This document shows, one piece after another, positions 30,407 to 41,209 of a stretch of DNA of 64,000 nucleotides. This stretch comes from Tranzscheliella williamsii (Eukaryota; Basidiomycota; Ustilaginomycetes; Ustilaginales; Ustilaginaceae): NCBI GenBank assembly GCA_023212725.1, contig JALBYF010000025.1:124001-188000 (forward strand), read 5' to 3'. Every line of letters starts with the position of its first letter. The first letter of the stretch is position 1. The position numbers and the translations under genes were made by a program. The notes below the pieces were generated by a model that was not told where the DNA came from, made no database searches, and saw nothing but the letters and a program-made list of their open reading frames with translations.

Positions 30407-33400
30407 ATGTCGGCCCCTCCAGATGCCCCAACTGCGGCGATAGCTGCTTCGCCCACAGCAACGGTCTTTTCGACAGGCTCACGTCGCAGCAGCGTCTACT
30501 CGAGTAACGGTGCCGAAGGAGGGACGGTTCGCGGGGGCGGCGGCGCGCGCGCGTCTCGAGCGAAGGAAGATGACGAGGCGTTGGACGAGATCCGTCGGTA
30601 CGAGTCCTTTTCCACCGTCGACTGGGTCGTCGACAGCACACGCGAACGCAACCGTATCGCGCGCGAGCGGCAGGCTGCCTCGGCCCACTTTGTCTCTTCC
30701 TCTGCGCATCTCGCCAACGGCGCTGCCGGCTCCGTCCGTGGCGGCAGTGCGGATGCAGCCTGGGGCCACTCTGGCTTTGGTCGGGCAGGCGTCCCGCCAA
30801 GATGGTGGTCGAGAGGCCTGTGGGGCCGCCGCGCATGGCTCCTATACGGCATCGTCAAAAGCGCCCTCTCCGCCTTCACCGACAGCGGGGTCATCGTGCT
30901 CGTCGGCATATTGATAGGCCTCAACATGGGCATCATCAGCCTGGCCACCGAGTGGGCCTCGGACCTCAAGCAGGGCTACTGCAGCTCCGGCTGGTGGCTC
31001 AACCAGAAATTCTGCTGCTGGGAAATGATGGACCAGGCCGGACCCGGCGGTGCTTCGCTTCCCGCAGCAGCCAAAGCGCTCGCCACCACCACCGTCACCG
31101 TCACCGCCGGCGCTGCAGCACCGACCGCCGCCCTTTCGTCAACGGCAGGGGCAGCAGGTGCGGCACTGAACGCGACGATACGAAGCCTCTCCGACCACAG
31201 CCTTTGGGACCGGTCAGCGCATCAAGTCATCCGAAACGGCCTTGGATCCGGTCTGACCATTCTCTCCAGAGCAGAGCAGGCGCCCTTCGGTGCCGGCGAC
31301 TTGAGCGAAACGTGCACCGATTGGATCCCGTGGTCTCGATGGACGTTTCCAGCCTGGATCGTCTATATGATCTTTGCCGGCTTGCTCTCCTGCATCTGTG
31401 CGAATCTGGTCAAGGCCTTTGCGCCGTACGCCGCCGGCAGTGGCATCTCTGAGATCAAGTGCATTCTCGCTGGCTTTGTCATCAATGGCTACTTGGGCTT
31501 CTGGACGCTGGCGATCAAGAGCCTCACCCTGCCGCTCGCCATCGCGTCCGGCCTCAGTGTCGGCAAGGAGGGCCCGGCAGTCCATGTGGCCTGCTGCATC
31601 GGCAATGTCGTCGCCAGCTTTTTCCGCTCCTTCAACCGGAGCCAGGCCAAAATGCGCGAGCTGCTCACCGCCTCCTCAGCAGCAGGTGTCGCGGTCGCCT
31701 TCGGATCGCCCATCGGCGGCGTGCTCTTCTCGCTCGAGGAGATGGCCTACAACTTCCCCGCTTCCACCATGTGGAGATCCTTCCTCTGCGCGCTGGCCGC
31801 CACGGTGACGCTCTCCTTCATGAACCCTTTTCGGACGGGCAAGTTGGTCCTCTTCCAGGTCTCGTACGACCGAGACTGGCACTATTTCGAGATCATCTTC
31901 TACATCATCATCGGCATCTTTGGCGGGCTCTACGGAGCGTTTGTGATCAAGTACAATCTGCAGGTGCAGTCGTTTCGACGCAGCTATCTGTCCAACCACG
32001 GTGTCAACGAGGCGGTGGCGCTCGCCGTACTGACTGCCTTTATCGGCTATGCGAACAAGTTCCTGCGGATCGACATGACCGAGTCGCTGGAGATCCTCTT
32101 TCGCGAGTGCGAGGGCGGAGGGGACTACGACAATCTCTGTCAGAGCTGGGCGCAGTGGCGGATGGTGAATTCGCTGCTGCTGGCCACGGTGCTGCGGACG
32201 GCGCTGGTGATTGTCTCGTACGGGTGCAAGGTGCCCGCGGGCATATTTGTGCCGTCGATGGCGGTCGGTGCCACGTTCGGCCGCATGGTGGGCATCCTGG
32301 TCAAGGCGCTCTACAATGCCTTTCCGCACTGGTCGCTCTTCTCGGCGTGCCAGCCGGACGTGCCGTGCATCACGCCGGGGACGTATGCGTTTCTGGGCGC
32401 CGCGGCGGCGCTGGCGGGCGTGACGCGCATCACGGTCGCGGTCGTGGTGATCATGTTCGAGCTGACCGGCGCGCTGACCTACATCCTGCCGACGATGATT
32501 GTCGTGGGCATTACCAAGGGCGTGGCCGACTACTTTTCGCGGGGGGGCATTGCGGAGCAGATGATCAAGTTTTCTGGCTATCCGTTCCTGGACAAGGACG
32601 AGCACAGCTTTGGTGTGCCCGTGCAGGAGGTGATGCGCGCCGATCCCGACGTGCTCTATGCCGATGGGATGGTGCTGGCGGAGCTGGAGGCCAAGCTGGG
32701 CCAGGGCACGTACAAGGGGCTTCCGGTCGTGCAGGGCCGCGCCGATGCGACGCTGCTTGGCTACGCGGGCAAGGTGGAGCTGCGGTATGCGCTCGGCAAG
32801 GCCAAGCGGGCGCGCGCGCTGGCGGCCGACACGCTCTGCCTGTTCAGCGTCGGTGCGGGCGACGCGGCCGACGCGCGCGCCCGCCCCCCGCCCGACCTCT
32901 TCACCATGCCCTCGATGCCGACTACGGCGGCGGCGGATCAAGCGGTGCGCGCCGACCTGCTCAGCCGGCTGAGTGGTGCCGGGGGAAGCGCGGGGCTGGG
33001 CGGGCTGCGCACCGAGGCCGAGTCGCTCATCGAGCAGCAGCGCGACGGAGACGACCAGGCTCGCGAGGGGGGGTTGTCCGATCTCGACCCAGAGGCGCCG
33101 GGCGATGGGAGCGCCGGGACGGACGCGGGCGAGGTGCTCGAGCTCGGCGGCTGGGTCGACGCGACCCCACTGCTGGTACAGCCCGGCATGGCGCTCGAGA
33201 CGGTGATGGACATGTTCAAGAAGCTCGGCCCGCGCGTCATCCTCGTCGTCCGCCGGGGCCGCCTCGCCGGGCTGGTCACCGTCAAGGACGTCCTCAAGCG
33301 GATCGCCGCACAGGACCGCGCCGATGCCGCCGCCCGCGCCACCCCCGAACCCGCCGAGCTCGAGCTCCTCCTCCGCGACGCCCACAACTGGGCCCGCGCC

Positions 33401-33577
33401 CGCTGGCTCGCCCTCCGCCCCCTCCTCCACCTCCCCACCCGTCACCCAGCCGCCTACTCCCACCTCCCCGCCCACAGCCGCGACGTCTCCCATACCGAAC
33501 GCCTCCCCCTCTCCCCCCGCACTCTTCCCAACCACTCCCCCTCCCAAGACCCCCACTTTGTCCTCGGCGACGACTAG
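30407..33577 (+). CDS. GEF1: CLC-family chloride/proton exchanger (Gef1-like)
   Basis: 1,056 residues from ATG 30407. CLC exchangers of Golgi/endosome/vacuole membranes supply chloride to support acidification. Seen: the selectivity motif GSGISEIK (usual form GSGIPEIK), GKEGPAVH with the gating glutamate Glu388, SLEEMAYNFP with the glutamate pair 444-445 that supplies the internal proton glutamate of eukaryotic exchangers, KVPAGIFVPSMAVGA, and the final helices ITVAVVVIMFELTGAL. Having both glutamates argues for an exchanger, not a channel. Two CBS domains follow (QEVMRADPDVLYADG and VDATPLLVQPGMALE), separated by a roughly 120-residue low-complexity insertion. The N-terminal 130 residues and the Pro-rich C-terminal tail are disordered. 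Confidence 0.93.
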   Translation: MSAPPDAPTAAIAASPTATVFSTGSRRSSVYSSNGAEGGTVRGGGGARASRAKEDDEALDEIRRYESFSTVDWVVDSTRERNRIARERQAASAHFVSSSAHLANGAAGSVRGGSADAAWGHSGFGRAGVPPRWWSRGLWGRRAWLLYGIVKSALSAFTDSGVIVLVGILIGLNMGIISLATEWASDLKQGYCSSGWWLNQKFCCWEMMDQAGPGGASLPAAAKALATTTVTVTAGAAAPTAALSSTAGAAGAALNATIRSLSDHSLWDRSAHQVIRNGLGSGLTILSRAEQAPFGAGDLSETCTDWIPWSRWTFPAWIVYMIFAGLLSCICANLVKAFAPYAAGSGISEIKCILAGFVINGYLGFWTLAIKSLTLPLAIASGLSVGKEGPAVHVACCIGNVVASFFRSFNRSQAKMRELLTASSAAGVAVAFGSPIGGVLFSLEEMAYNFPASTMWRSFLCALAATVTLSFMNPFRTGKLVLFQVSYDRDWHYFEIIFYIIIGIFGGLYGAFVIKYNLQVQSFRRSYLSNHGVNEAVALAVLTAFIGYANKFLRIDMTESLEILFRECEGGGDYDNLCQSWAQWRMVNSLLLATVLRTALVIVSYGCKVPAGIFVPSMAVGATFGRMVGILVKALYNAFPHWSLFSACQPDVPCITPGTYAFLGAAAALAGVTRITVAVVVIMFELTGALTYILPTMIVVGITKGVADYFSRGGIAEQMIKFSGYPFLDKDEHSFGVPVQEVMRADPDVLYADGMVLAELEAKLGQGTYKGLPVVQGRADATLLGYAGKVELRYALGKAKRARALAADTLCLFSVGAGDAADARARPPPDLFTMPSMPTTAAADQAVRADLLSRLSGAGGSAGLGGLRTEAESLIEQQRDGDDQAREGGLSDLDPEAPGDGSAGTDAGEVLELGGWVDATPLLVQPGMALETVMDMFKKLGPRVILVVRRGRLAGLVTVKDVLKRIAAQDRADAAARATPEPAELELLLRDAHNWARARWLALRPLLHLPTRHPAAYSHLPAHSRDVSHTERLPLSPRTLPNHSPSQDPHFVLGDD

Positions 33578-33796
33578 CCTCCGCACACCCTCTGTACTTG
33601 TACCCGCGTCACCAAACACCGAGCGAGCCGGCTCCCGCCGCTTCCACATACGCTTCAGATCAGACGCGGCCATGGCTGCCGAGACGCTGCCGAGCCACGG
33701 TAACCGCATGCGGGCATGTGGATGCATGCTGTGTAGGAGAGGAGCGGCAGGCGTGTACATAATGCGCGGCGGAAAAGGGCGCGGCGCGGGGCTGTC

Positions 33797-34527
33797 TTAA
33801 CGGAGTTTCTTGTCCTCGAAGAAGCCCTAGATGAGCGGGAGGAAAGCGGCGGGAGGCGGGTCAGCGGATGGCGGGGAAGAGCGGGGCGGGGGGAGGTACG
33901 TACTCTAAGATGGCGGAGCTGCCAGAGGCAGGCGCCGAGGAGGGTGACGAGCTGGAGGGAGCTCCACCAGAGGGCGCGGGAGTTGGTGAGTTCGGAGAGG
34001 TCGCGGAAGGCGGACTCGCGCTCGCGCTGGTACTGCTGTTCCTTGCGGATGTCGCGGAGCTGTGCGTTGAGGTCGCGGACGCGCTGGGCGAGGTCGTTGA
34101 CGTGGTTCTTGTCCTTGTGCGAGTTGTCGGGGCGCGCGTCGCCGATGACAATGTCGAGGTGCATGCGCACCTGCTCGGGCGTGCGCGTCTCAAACATGGC
34201 CTGCACGCAGATCCGGTGGTCGCCCGCCTCGTGCGAGGTAAAGGCAAACTTGCCCTCCGGTGGGCCCCGCGTCGACGTCACCACATGGTCGTCCTTCACC
34301 TCGCGCACCGTGATGTGGATCCCCATGTCGTCCTTCACGACAAACCGCTGCAGCGCCGTGTCCCACTCCTCCGTCATGTAGTGCCCCACCACCACCGTGT
34401 CATTCGGCAGCTCCTCCAGAAAGCACTTCGACCCCGCCGGATCCAGGTAGAAGTACAGCGCCGTGGCCGACCGCGCCGCCACAAGCAGCGAGACAAGGCA
34501 AACCAGCAGCATCGAACGGCCGAACAT
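33797..34527 (-). CDS. p24-alpha family cargo receptor (TMED4/9, Erp1-like)
   Basis: Two exons, 33904-34527 and 33797-33826, with a 77-nt phase-0 intron, give 217 residues. p24 proteins cycle between ER and Golgi in COPII/COPI vesicles and select cargo such as GPI-anchored proteins. Seen: a signal peptide (about 1-23), LYFYLDPAGSKCFLEELP opening the GOLD domain, the paired Cys in HRICVQAM, a membrane-proximal coiled coil (LAQRVRDLNAQLRDI, then QYQRERE), one transmembrane helix starting at ALWWSSLQL, and the tail GFFEDKKLR supplied by the tiny second exon. The FF and the KKxx end are the COPII and COPI sorting signals. The N-terminal block places it in the alpha subfamily. Convergent with the CLC gene. 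Confidence 0.93.
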
Positions 34528-37500
34528 CGTAGCGTTCAGTGAGCCCCGCTGGCTGGGCCGTACGGTGGTGAACTACGCCGGTAATGCGTGCGGGCTGGCG
34601 TTGTGCAGCAGTGGCCCCGATCGATACTACCGAGGTCGACCAGATAACGCTGGGCGGCGGCGTGATAACCCCGCGATCGATAGTGACGTGTCGTTGTGCG
34701 AAGGATCGTTTTACGTTGCCTATCGAAGCTGGTTTAGCGTCGCTGCGTCCCTGCTCTCCTTGAGCGCTCCTGTGTTCGCGGGGCGTGTGGGCTGCGCCTG
34801 GCACCGAGGCTTTGTGATGGAGTCACGGACGATGTGGACGGGTACGGCTGGGCGCCATGCCCTTGGGACGAGCAGAACAAGCTCGAGACACACAGCTGGC
34901 ACTTGCACGTGACATCGCCATTACCCTCTCGTGCGAGATTTGAATGCCATGATTTAACAGTGCATTGTCGGCGGTGGTCCGATGAACTGTGGAGGACTCT
35001 GTTGTTGGATGTTGGTCCGCTGCGTTGCGCACCTTTGCTCTGTTTTATCTCGTCTTCCTACTGCGCCCGGTCGAGCGCCCGGTCGACAGGCCGGCAATGT
35101 GCTGGCACGAGCACGAACCGTCGGCGAGCTCACTTGTGACTGCTTCTCCGACAACGAGGAATAATAGGAAATGAAATTGTGAAATTCGAGCACGGAAAAG
35201 TGGGTGAAAAATGAACCAAGCCCGCTAGGACAGTTGTCTAGTAATCTCAGCGTGTTAGATAGACCCTTACGCCGGCCGAACAAGTGGACCGACGGAAGAC
35301 CCTCCACGAGGAGCACATGGGTCCGGCACTGGATGCCATGCTGGGCTTGCAAGACGGAGAGACACGAGGTCGGTTGGGAGCCAAGCGGCGGAGCAGATAG
35401 AAGGATGACGTAGCCCAAGCGGCGCCGGCGGTTCGACCTCCTTACAGCGCCTCGGCAAGAGCGACCCACGTAATGAGGCCATCCTCGCCCCACGGGAGAC
35501 CGCATTGGTCGACGGCGGATTGTTTTCCTCCTTGTTCCGTCTCGATCGTCGATGACGCTGCCTTGCCGCCTTAGTAGCGACGGCACTTTGGCGCCCACAG
35601 ATGGGACGAAGGCTGAGTAGCGAAATGGGGGCTGCACCTCTGTGCTTTCATTCCATTTCGCGAAGGGCGACAAATCTAAAAGTAAATTTTGGATGGGTGG
35701 CCGATATCGTTCCCCATCCTCCGATCGGCCCCGATGAAAAGCGGAGGGCGGAACAGGAGCACCTACGCACCTACCACAGGATATCCTCCTTAGGGGCGGA
35801 GCCATCTCGCATATCGGAATTGGCGCCTCGTAGGACCCGGGCATGTCTCAACGGCGAAGGGCTGAGGGGCATATCAAGATTCGAGCTTGGACTTAGCAAA
35901 AGCAGTTAGACTTCAGCCTAGCCTTTCCGGCGCCGAATTCTACCGCAGTGCCAAGAACCTTGGCCGTGAGGATGGACTGCGTCCTACTAGTGGGAGTGTC
36001 AGGTCGAAGCGAAGAGAACAGAGACTGCCTCGATAAGAACTCGGCGAGCCAGCTTGCGCAGGGGTGCCCAGATCCGAGCAGATAGGCTATGCTTCGGAGC
36101 TTCGCGCGAAAGCAGCTTGGACAAGCGCGCACTTTGGGCCACGCTAAGACAGCCAAAGCCACGCTTTCAGCGGCGCAGGGCATGAATGCAAGTCGACGAC
36201 GGGCCAGCACGAAGCACGGTGCCAGTCCACAGTATAATACGGCAACGGCATTGACCGCGCGGTTTCCGCCAAGCGACCTGCATCGCGGTCCTTGCCAGCG
36301 CAGCCCCTTTCGTTCGTGCATCTTTTTTGAAACTAGCTTAACACGCAGCTGGTTGCCAATCACAAATCACGGCGTATAAGTCCCCATCCAGTAGTAAATT
36401 TGCTGCTTTGGACTTTAGAGATGGTGTTCCATACGGGGCTGATGCATTTCTGCTTAGTATCGGCGGCCAGCGATGGAAAGAGGAAAGGGTCACAGTCGCA
36501 GTGGGCATGGCGGTGCCGTTTCTCGGTTGCGTGACTGCGAAGAGTTCGAATTCTTGTGGAGTTTCGAGATTGGCGATCCTCGGGTCGTGCGCGCTCACCA
36601 GAACTATGATCGATCAGACGGCAGACGAGGCGACGCGTGCTCATTATTATTACTGCCTCATGCGGCGGTGGCCCGGCGCGGCCGCCGAAACCGGTGTATG
36701 CAAATGTGAGTAATAGCAATAACACACTGACGTTCCATTTGATCGATCGTTGCGCTATCAGTGTCTGCCCAGCGACTGCAATTTCAAAGAGCTGCGTCCT
36801 CCTCGTTCGGCGACCGCGGGTGTCGAACAGATGCCGGGCGGACATTCAAATGGTTCGGTGTGCAAGCGGGCCGGTGGTGGAGTTGTTTGCGAGCTGCCGT
36901 CGACGAGCTGAGAATCTCCTATTGCATAGTGTTGTTGAGGCTTATCCGCCGCTTGGTGCGTGACGGCTGTTTTTCTGCGCTGTGAAGCCAAATCCGACAC
37001 GTCCATTTGATTACACTCACATTTTACTGGCGAGCGTCTAGAAGGAATTGTCTGCAGCTTTTTGCGCTGTTGAGTGCGCCATGTGGGTTGCCATGCCACA
37101 TCCTGCCCTGCTGCCGACGGCTCAATGGACAGCACCCACGCAGCGTACCCAACTCCGCTTATGCCAACGGACATGGGAACGGCATCCCAACTGACGGACG
37201 CGTTCCAGCCACCACCACTCAGCTGGTAGCCTTTTCAAAAGGTCGTGATGGGGCAGGCAACGGAACGGCACCGGAACAGGCTACAAGCACAGTTGTCAAG
37301 GTAGGGTGGGAGGCAAGACCGGAACGCATTAATGCGCAAACGCACGATGGAGTAATTGTTGCTGCTGATCGGATTTGGGAGATGTACGCCGATGCTCACA
37401 TTCCCAACCGTGACTTTGAATAACGAGCTAGGAGAAGCCTCCCCCCAGCAGCTGCCGACGAGGATAGCCTCCCGAGGCTGTCAACTGAGTTGAGATTGAG

Positions 37501-39505
37501 ATTGTGATTGTATTCGGGTTGACTGCTCATCGGCCGCTTGCGTGATGGCTTGCTGTCGTTGCTTTTTCTCCGCGGTCCACTTTGGAAGCGTGCCGAATTC
37601 AAAACGCGGCTTTGTCTGCATCGCGCTGCGACAAAAGAAGGTACGAGACCAACGAATTTCCAAAGCGGACCCGCCGCAAGCCCCTTTCGCACCTTCTTTG
37701 ACTCCGCTTCCTCCTCCTCTGCTGCCTGTCGCTTTCTTCAAGGAGCTTTCTTTCACTTCGGCTGGATCCGTTTCGACTCAGTCACAGTAAGCGTGTCTCC
37801 ATTTACAATACTAGAGGGAGAGGATGGATGCTGTCTGCTCAAGGACCATTGCGACGGCTTGCGGGCTACGTGTGACTGCATACAGTATTCTGGCAGTGAC
37901 TTGCGTCTAGCCTGCTACATCGGCTGCGTTGTTTCTGCCGTCGATCTTGTGCTGGTGCTGTGCATCCAATCAATGGCATCCCGTTTTGTGCTTTGCCCCT
38001 GCTGCTTCCTGCCCCTATCGCATCGGATGCGCGTCGCAATGCCATCAGGAGACAGGCATATCATGCCTTGTCATCGGATGCATTGTACATGCAGCGAGAC
38101 GCTGTCGGTAGACAAGCTTCCTGTCGTGATCTAGAGATGCGCTGCTAGCTGCATTGAGCTTGGTTGTTGGTTCCGGCCAAGTTACAATTTTGCAGAGTGC
38201 ATGTGATTGTATGGGGGTTGCAGGCCCACATGAATAATATAATGGCGGATGCGGTCCGCTTCCCCAGCTGTTGTCCACCGACGCTGGTTCTGCGCCGAAA
38301 ATGGGCTATTTTCGCCCGCTTGTCATCTTCCGATCGCTGTTGTGGTTTCGGTGTGCCGTTCCGCCTCTGAGCCCACGGATGAGACGGGAACTGCACTGCA
38401 TCTGTCTGCCTCTCTTGTATTGCTGCCATCCTGCATGGTAACCGATCCTATACTCTTGAATTCTCGCTCGATCCTCCACGCCGAGCTAGCCTCGTCTCGG
38501 TTTCGCTTTCCACTGCCATCTGGAGTGCGGACCCTTTCCTCTGCCTTCTCCATTTGACCCAGACCAGCAAACTCCGTCCCTGCCCTCGCCTTGCATCCTT
38601 CGTTGCGGTCCAGCTTCTCTCCCTCTTGCTCTCACACCACCTTTGGCCCATCCGCCCACCGTGCTCCCACTCCCTTCTTTCATTGTATCACCGCCGTCGG
38701 ATAGATCCAGCCGGAGCTAGGTCCCTTCCATTACGCTTTTCTACTTTCATTTCCTCGTGACTTCATCTACCGTCCTGCGCTACTCCGTCGGCGAGCACAG
38801 CCATACGCTCACCTGGTGGAACAACCACCAAGCTCACTCCGGCGCCACAGCCTTCTCATCCACATCACCCTTACCAGCGGCATTCGCACTAACACCAGCA
38901 TCGACAGCCAAACATACCCGACGCAAAAAACCTCGTCTGCTGCCACACATCCTCGGCCGACGCCACAGCCTTCTCGCATCTCGAAACGCTCTCCGCAGCG
39001 ATCAACCTCGTCTTCTTGGCGGCCACCTATTCTTTTTGTTGCCAATCTTAAAGTTGCGCCACTAGTTTTGTGCTTCCTCTCTTCCTGCAACCAAACGGCG
39101 CATAGAACAACAAGCTCAAGCTTTTACGGATTGGCTCTAAGCCGTTCAAGACACTGACCGTGACAAAGCCTTTGCTGAGTCGCAACGGAAGGTGGTTCCT
39201 CCCTTCTCCCGCACGCCCCGCAGTGTCAGCCGCTCAGCGCACGGTCGGACAGAGGTCACAGTTTTTCTCCGACCCTATTGCATCTTTACTCGCAATCGCC
39301 AATCACTTCTTAATGTCGCTTTGATCGTAAGCCGCAATAGCTTCTTAGATCTCCCCTATACGGACGGCAGATCCATTCTCGATTTCGCCCCGCCGCTCCT
39401 CTCCAGTTGCCTCACCCGCCCCACGGCGTTCTTCTTCGTCTCAGGTCGATGCAAGGCAAAGCGATCCACCAAGATCGACCCGCTCTCGCAACGTTTTAGA
39501 CTTCG
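34528..39505. other. 5-kb gene-poor island
   Basis: No recognisable gene over almost 5 kb, in a window otherwise averaging one gene per about 2.5 kb. GC is lower than in the flanking genes. Short frames exist on both strands but lack ATG starts, motifs or splice signals that join them. The right-hand kilobase (about 38.4-39.5 kb) is strongly pyrimidine-rich and is probably the leader of the next gene. One 296-codon frame is listed separately with low confidence. Confidence 0.5.
34954..35844 (-). CDS. Unrecognised 296-codon frame in gene-poor island
   Basis: An ATG-initiated frame of 296 codons, rich in Arg, Pro and Ser, with no signal peptide, membrane helix or motif I recognise. It is the longest frame in the island. 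Its composition resembles chance or antisense frames in GC-rich DNA, so it may not be a gene. Transcript or homologue evidence would be needed; I would not assign a function. Confidence 0.15.
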   Translation of the reverse strand: MPGSYEAPIPICEMAPPLRRISCGRCVGAPVPPSAFHRGRSEDGERYRPPIQNLLLDLSPFAKWNESTEVQPPFRYSAFVPSVGAKVPSLLRRQGSVIDDRDGTRRKTIRRRPMRSPVGRGWPHYVGRSCRGAVRRSNRRRRLGYVILLSAPPLGSQPTSCLSVLQAQHGIQCRTHVLLVEGLPSVHLFGRRKGLSNTLRLLDNCPSGLGSFFTHFSVLEFHNFISYYSSLSEKQSQVSSPTVRARASTLPACRPGARPGAVGRRDKTEQRCATQRTNIQQQSPPQFIGPPPTMHC

Positions 39506-40810
39506 ATGGTCATCATGACCGCTTTATCAACCGCAAGGTCTGCTGCTTTGCGTCTCGTGATGGCTTCTTTGCTGGCATTGGCCTCAGCCTCTCCATTGCC
39601 AGCCGATGTCGCCGCCTTTGGAGCGGATCCTGCGGCTCTCTTGGGCGCCTCCACAGCTTCATTACAAAGGCGGGACCTTATGAAAGGTGACAAGTATGTG
39701 CCCTTTGGTAACAGCGATGTGCCGTTGACCCCAATCCTCCTCATCTTGGGAGGCCTAGGGGCAGCAGCGGTGGGCTTTGTGATCGTTCTGTTCAAGTTGT
39801 TCGTGCCTTCGTGCATGTCGAGGAACTCGCGTATAGTACTCCAGGAGCGAGAACAGGCCAAGCAAGACCTACGCCTCAAAGGCGCTACCAGCCCACGCGG
39901 CAGTCCCATCCCTGGTCCCAGCACACCGAACCTCCGCAAAACCCCACCCAACAAGCTACCCCGACGTCTGGGGCAAAACAAGCGCGGCAGCGCCACACCC
40001 AGCGATCCCTTTTCCGTTGCCGACAAGCGCCCCGCTCACGGCTACCGCGGTACCTCCTTTTCGCTATCAGAAGCGAGGAAAAACAGTGAAAAAACGCAGC
40101 ACTCGAGTCTCACCGGCGTTGTCGCACCCTTTCTGCTCTCGCAAGATTCTGCCAGCGGCTCATCAGGTAGCGCGTCGTCGACTTTTCTCGTAAACACTCG
40201 TGATTCGAGCATATCGGAAGGCGCAAGGTATCCCATCACAGCTGGCCAAGATGTGCCATCCGGTTCTCACCAGGGCACGTTTGGCAAGAATCACATGAGG
40301 ATGTCGTCGACAGGGATGGGCGCCAACCTGCAGCGAACCCGTAGTGGTCAGATGGATCACGCCATTCCGCTCAATCCGCGGTCCGTCGATAGGGCATACA
40401 CGCAGCAGGCTGGGCGGCCCGACTCGAACTCGCACCATCCCCTGCGCGCTTCGGCTGCTGACCCGGGGCACCGAGAATCGGCCTTGTCGATGCCAGATGG
40501 CCGCAGCAGCGCCGAGCATAGCTATGCCGACGGCAGCATGGCCAACAGCCGGATGGGTTCGTTCAGCCTTGCCACGGCCAATCCTCTGCAGCCGCTGACG
40601 GCTCCAAGCTTCAGCGCCCAGCCGTACCTGAGCCAGCCGTGGGGCAGTCCGTTAAGCATCAGCAGGGCCGCCTCGCCCGAACGTCTTTCCGCTGCGTCGT
40701 CCGGCCTGGCCGACCGCGCCTACAGCGCCAAGAGCAGCAGCCACGGCCACGCCAACGCCTCGTCCACCCCGGCGCTCGTACCCACACGCACCACCTCCGC
40801 CGTGCCCTAG
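39506..40810 (+). CDS. Serine-rich single-pass membrane protein, unknown function
   Basis: 434 codons from ATG 39506; a third-codon-in ATG at 39515 is equally possible. The layout is clear even though the family is not: a signal peptide (about 4-33, hydrophobic LVMASLLALASASPLPA), a short exposed segment of about 40 residues, one transmembrane helix at about 75-100 (PILLILGGLGAAAVGFVIVLF), a dibasic/Cys juxtamembrane region, then a Ser/Pro/Arg-rich disordered tail of more than 300 residues. This resembles cell-surface sensor or scaffold topology (Mid2/Wsc-like in outline only; the ectodomain is far too short for a mucin-type sensor). Preceded by a pyrimidine-rich leader of about 1 kb. Convergent with CFD1. 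Confidence 0.65.
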   Translation: MVIMTALSTARSAALRLVMASLLALASASPLPADVAAFGADPAALLGASTASLQRRDLMKGDKYVPFGNSDVPLTPILLILGGLGAAAVGFVIVLFKLFVPSCMSRNSRIVLQEREQAKQDLRLKGATSPRGSPIPGPSTPNLRKTPPNKLPRRLGQNKRGSATPSDPFSVADKRPAHGYRGTSFSLSEARKNSEKTQHSSLTGVVAPFLLSQDSASGSSGSASSTFLVNTRDSSISEGARYPITAGQDVPSGSHQGTFGKNHMRMSSTGMGANLQRTRSGQMDHAIPLNPRSVDRAYTQQAGRPDSNSHHPLRASAADPGHRESALSMPDGRSSAEHSYADGSMANSRMGSFSLATANPLQPLTAPSFSAQPYLSQPWGSPLSISRAASPERLSAASSGLADRAYSAKSSSHGHANASSTPALVPTRTTSAVP

Positions 40811-41209
40811 CCACGTCTCCCCATTTCCCTTCGATGCCGATCCCGGTCCCCGCTGGCCGTCCGGCCCTCCGCCCCAGCTGCCCGCCGTGGGACCGTCGCA
40901 ACCCCTTGCACACACCCCCTTGCCCCCTCCGCCATGCGCCTAGAACAATCTGTCCGATGTCACGCTCATCACGACCACCGCCTGTACCATTATCCCAGCC
41001 GGCAGCGGCTGCGATCTAGGCGCGAGCCGTCGCGCCACGCCGTTGCCGGTCGCTCGCATCTGCATCGTGTGCGCATCTCGCATCCCTGCCGAATCGCTGA
41101 TTCTGCCCATTCCAGCCAGACCGCTTTGGTCGCACGGGGTGCGTGTGTCTGTTGCATTGCTGACGAATGTGTGCCGGTGAGGGATCTGTGGGCGGGTCGG
41201 GTAGGAAGG
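40811..41209. other. Convergent 3' junction, membrane protein / CFD1
   Basis: 399 bp between facing stops. The left part is C-rich and the right part G-rich on the + strand, like the other tail-to-tail junctions here. No gene is seen. Confidence 0.4.

Noticed and set aside
31459..33762. 767-codon + frame and 694-codon - frame overlapping the CLC gene
   Set aside because: Both are shadows created by high GC content. The CLC frame contains all family motifs in order.
37007..37423. 138-codon + frame in the gene-poor island
   Set aside because: It begins with TTG, has no usable ATG near its start, and shows no motif.
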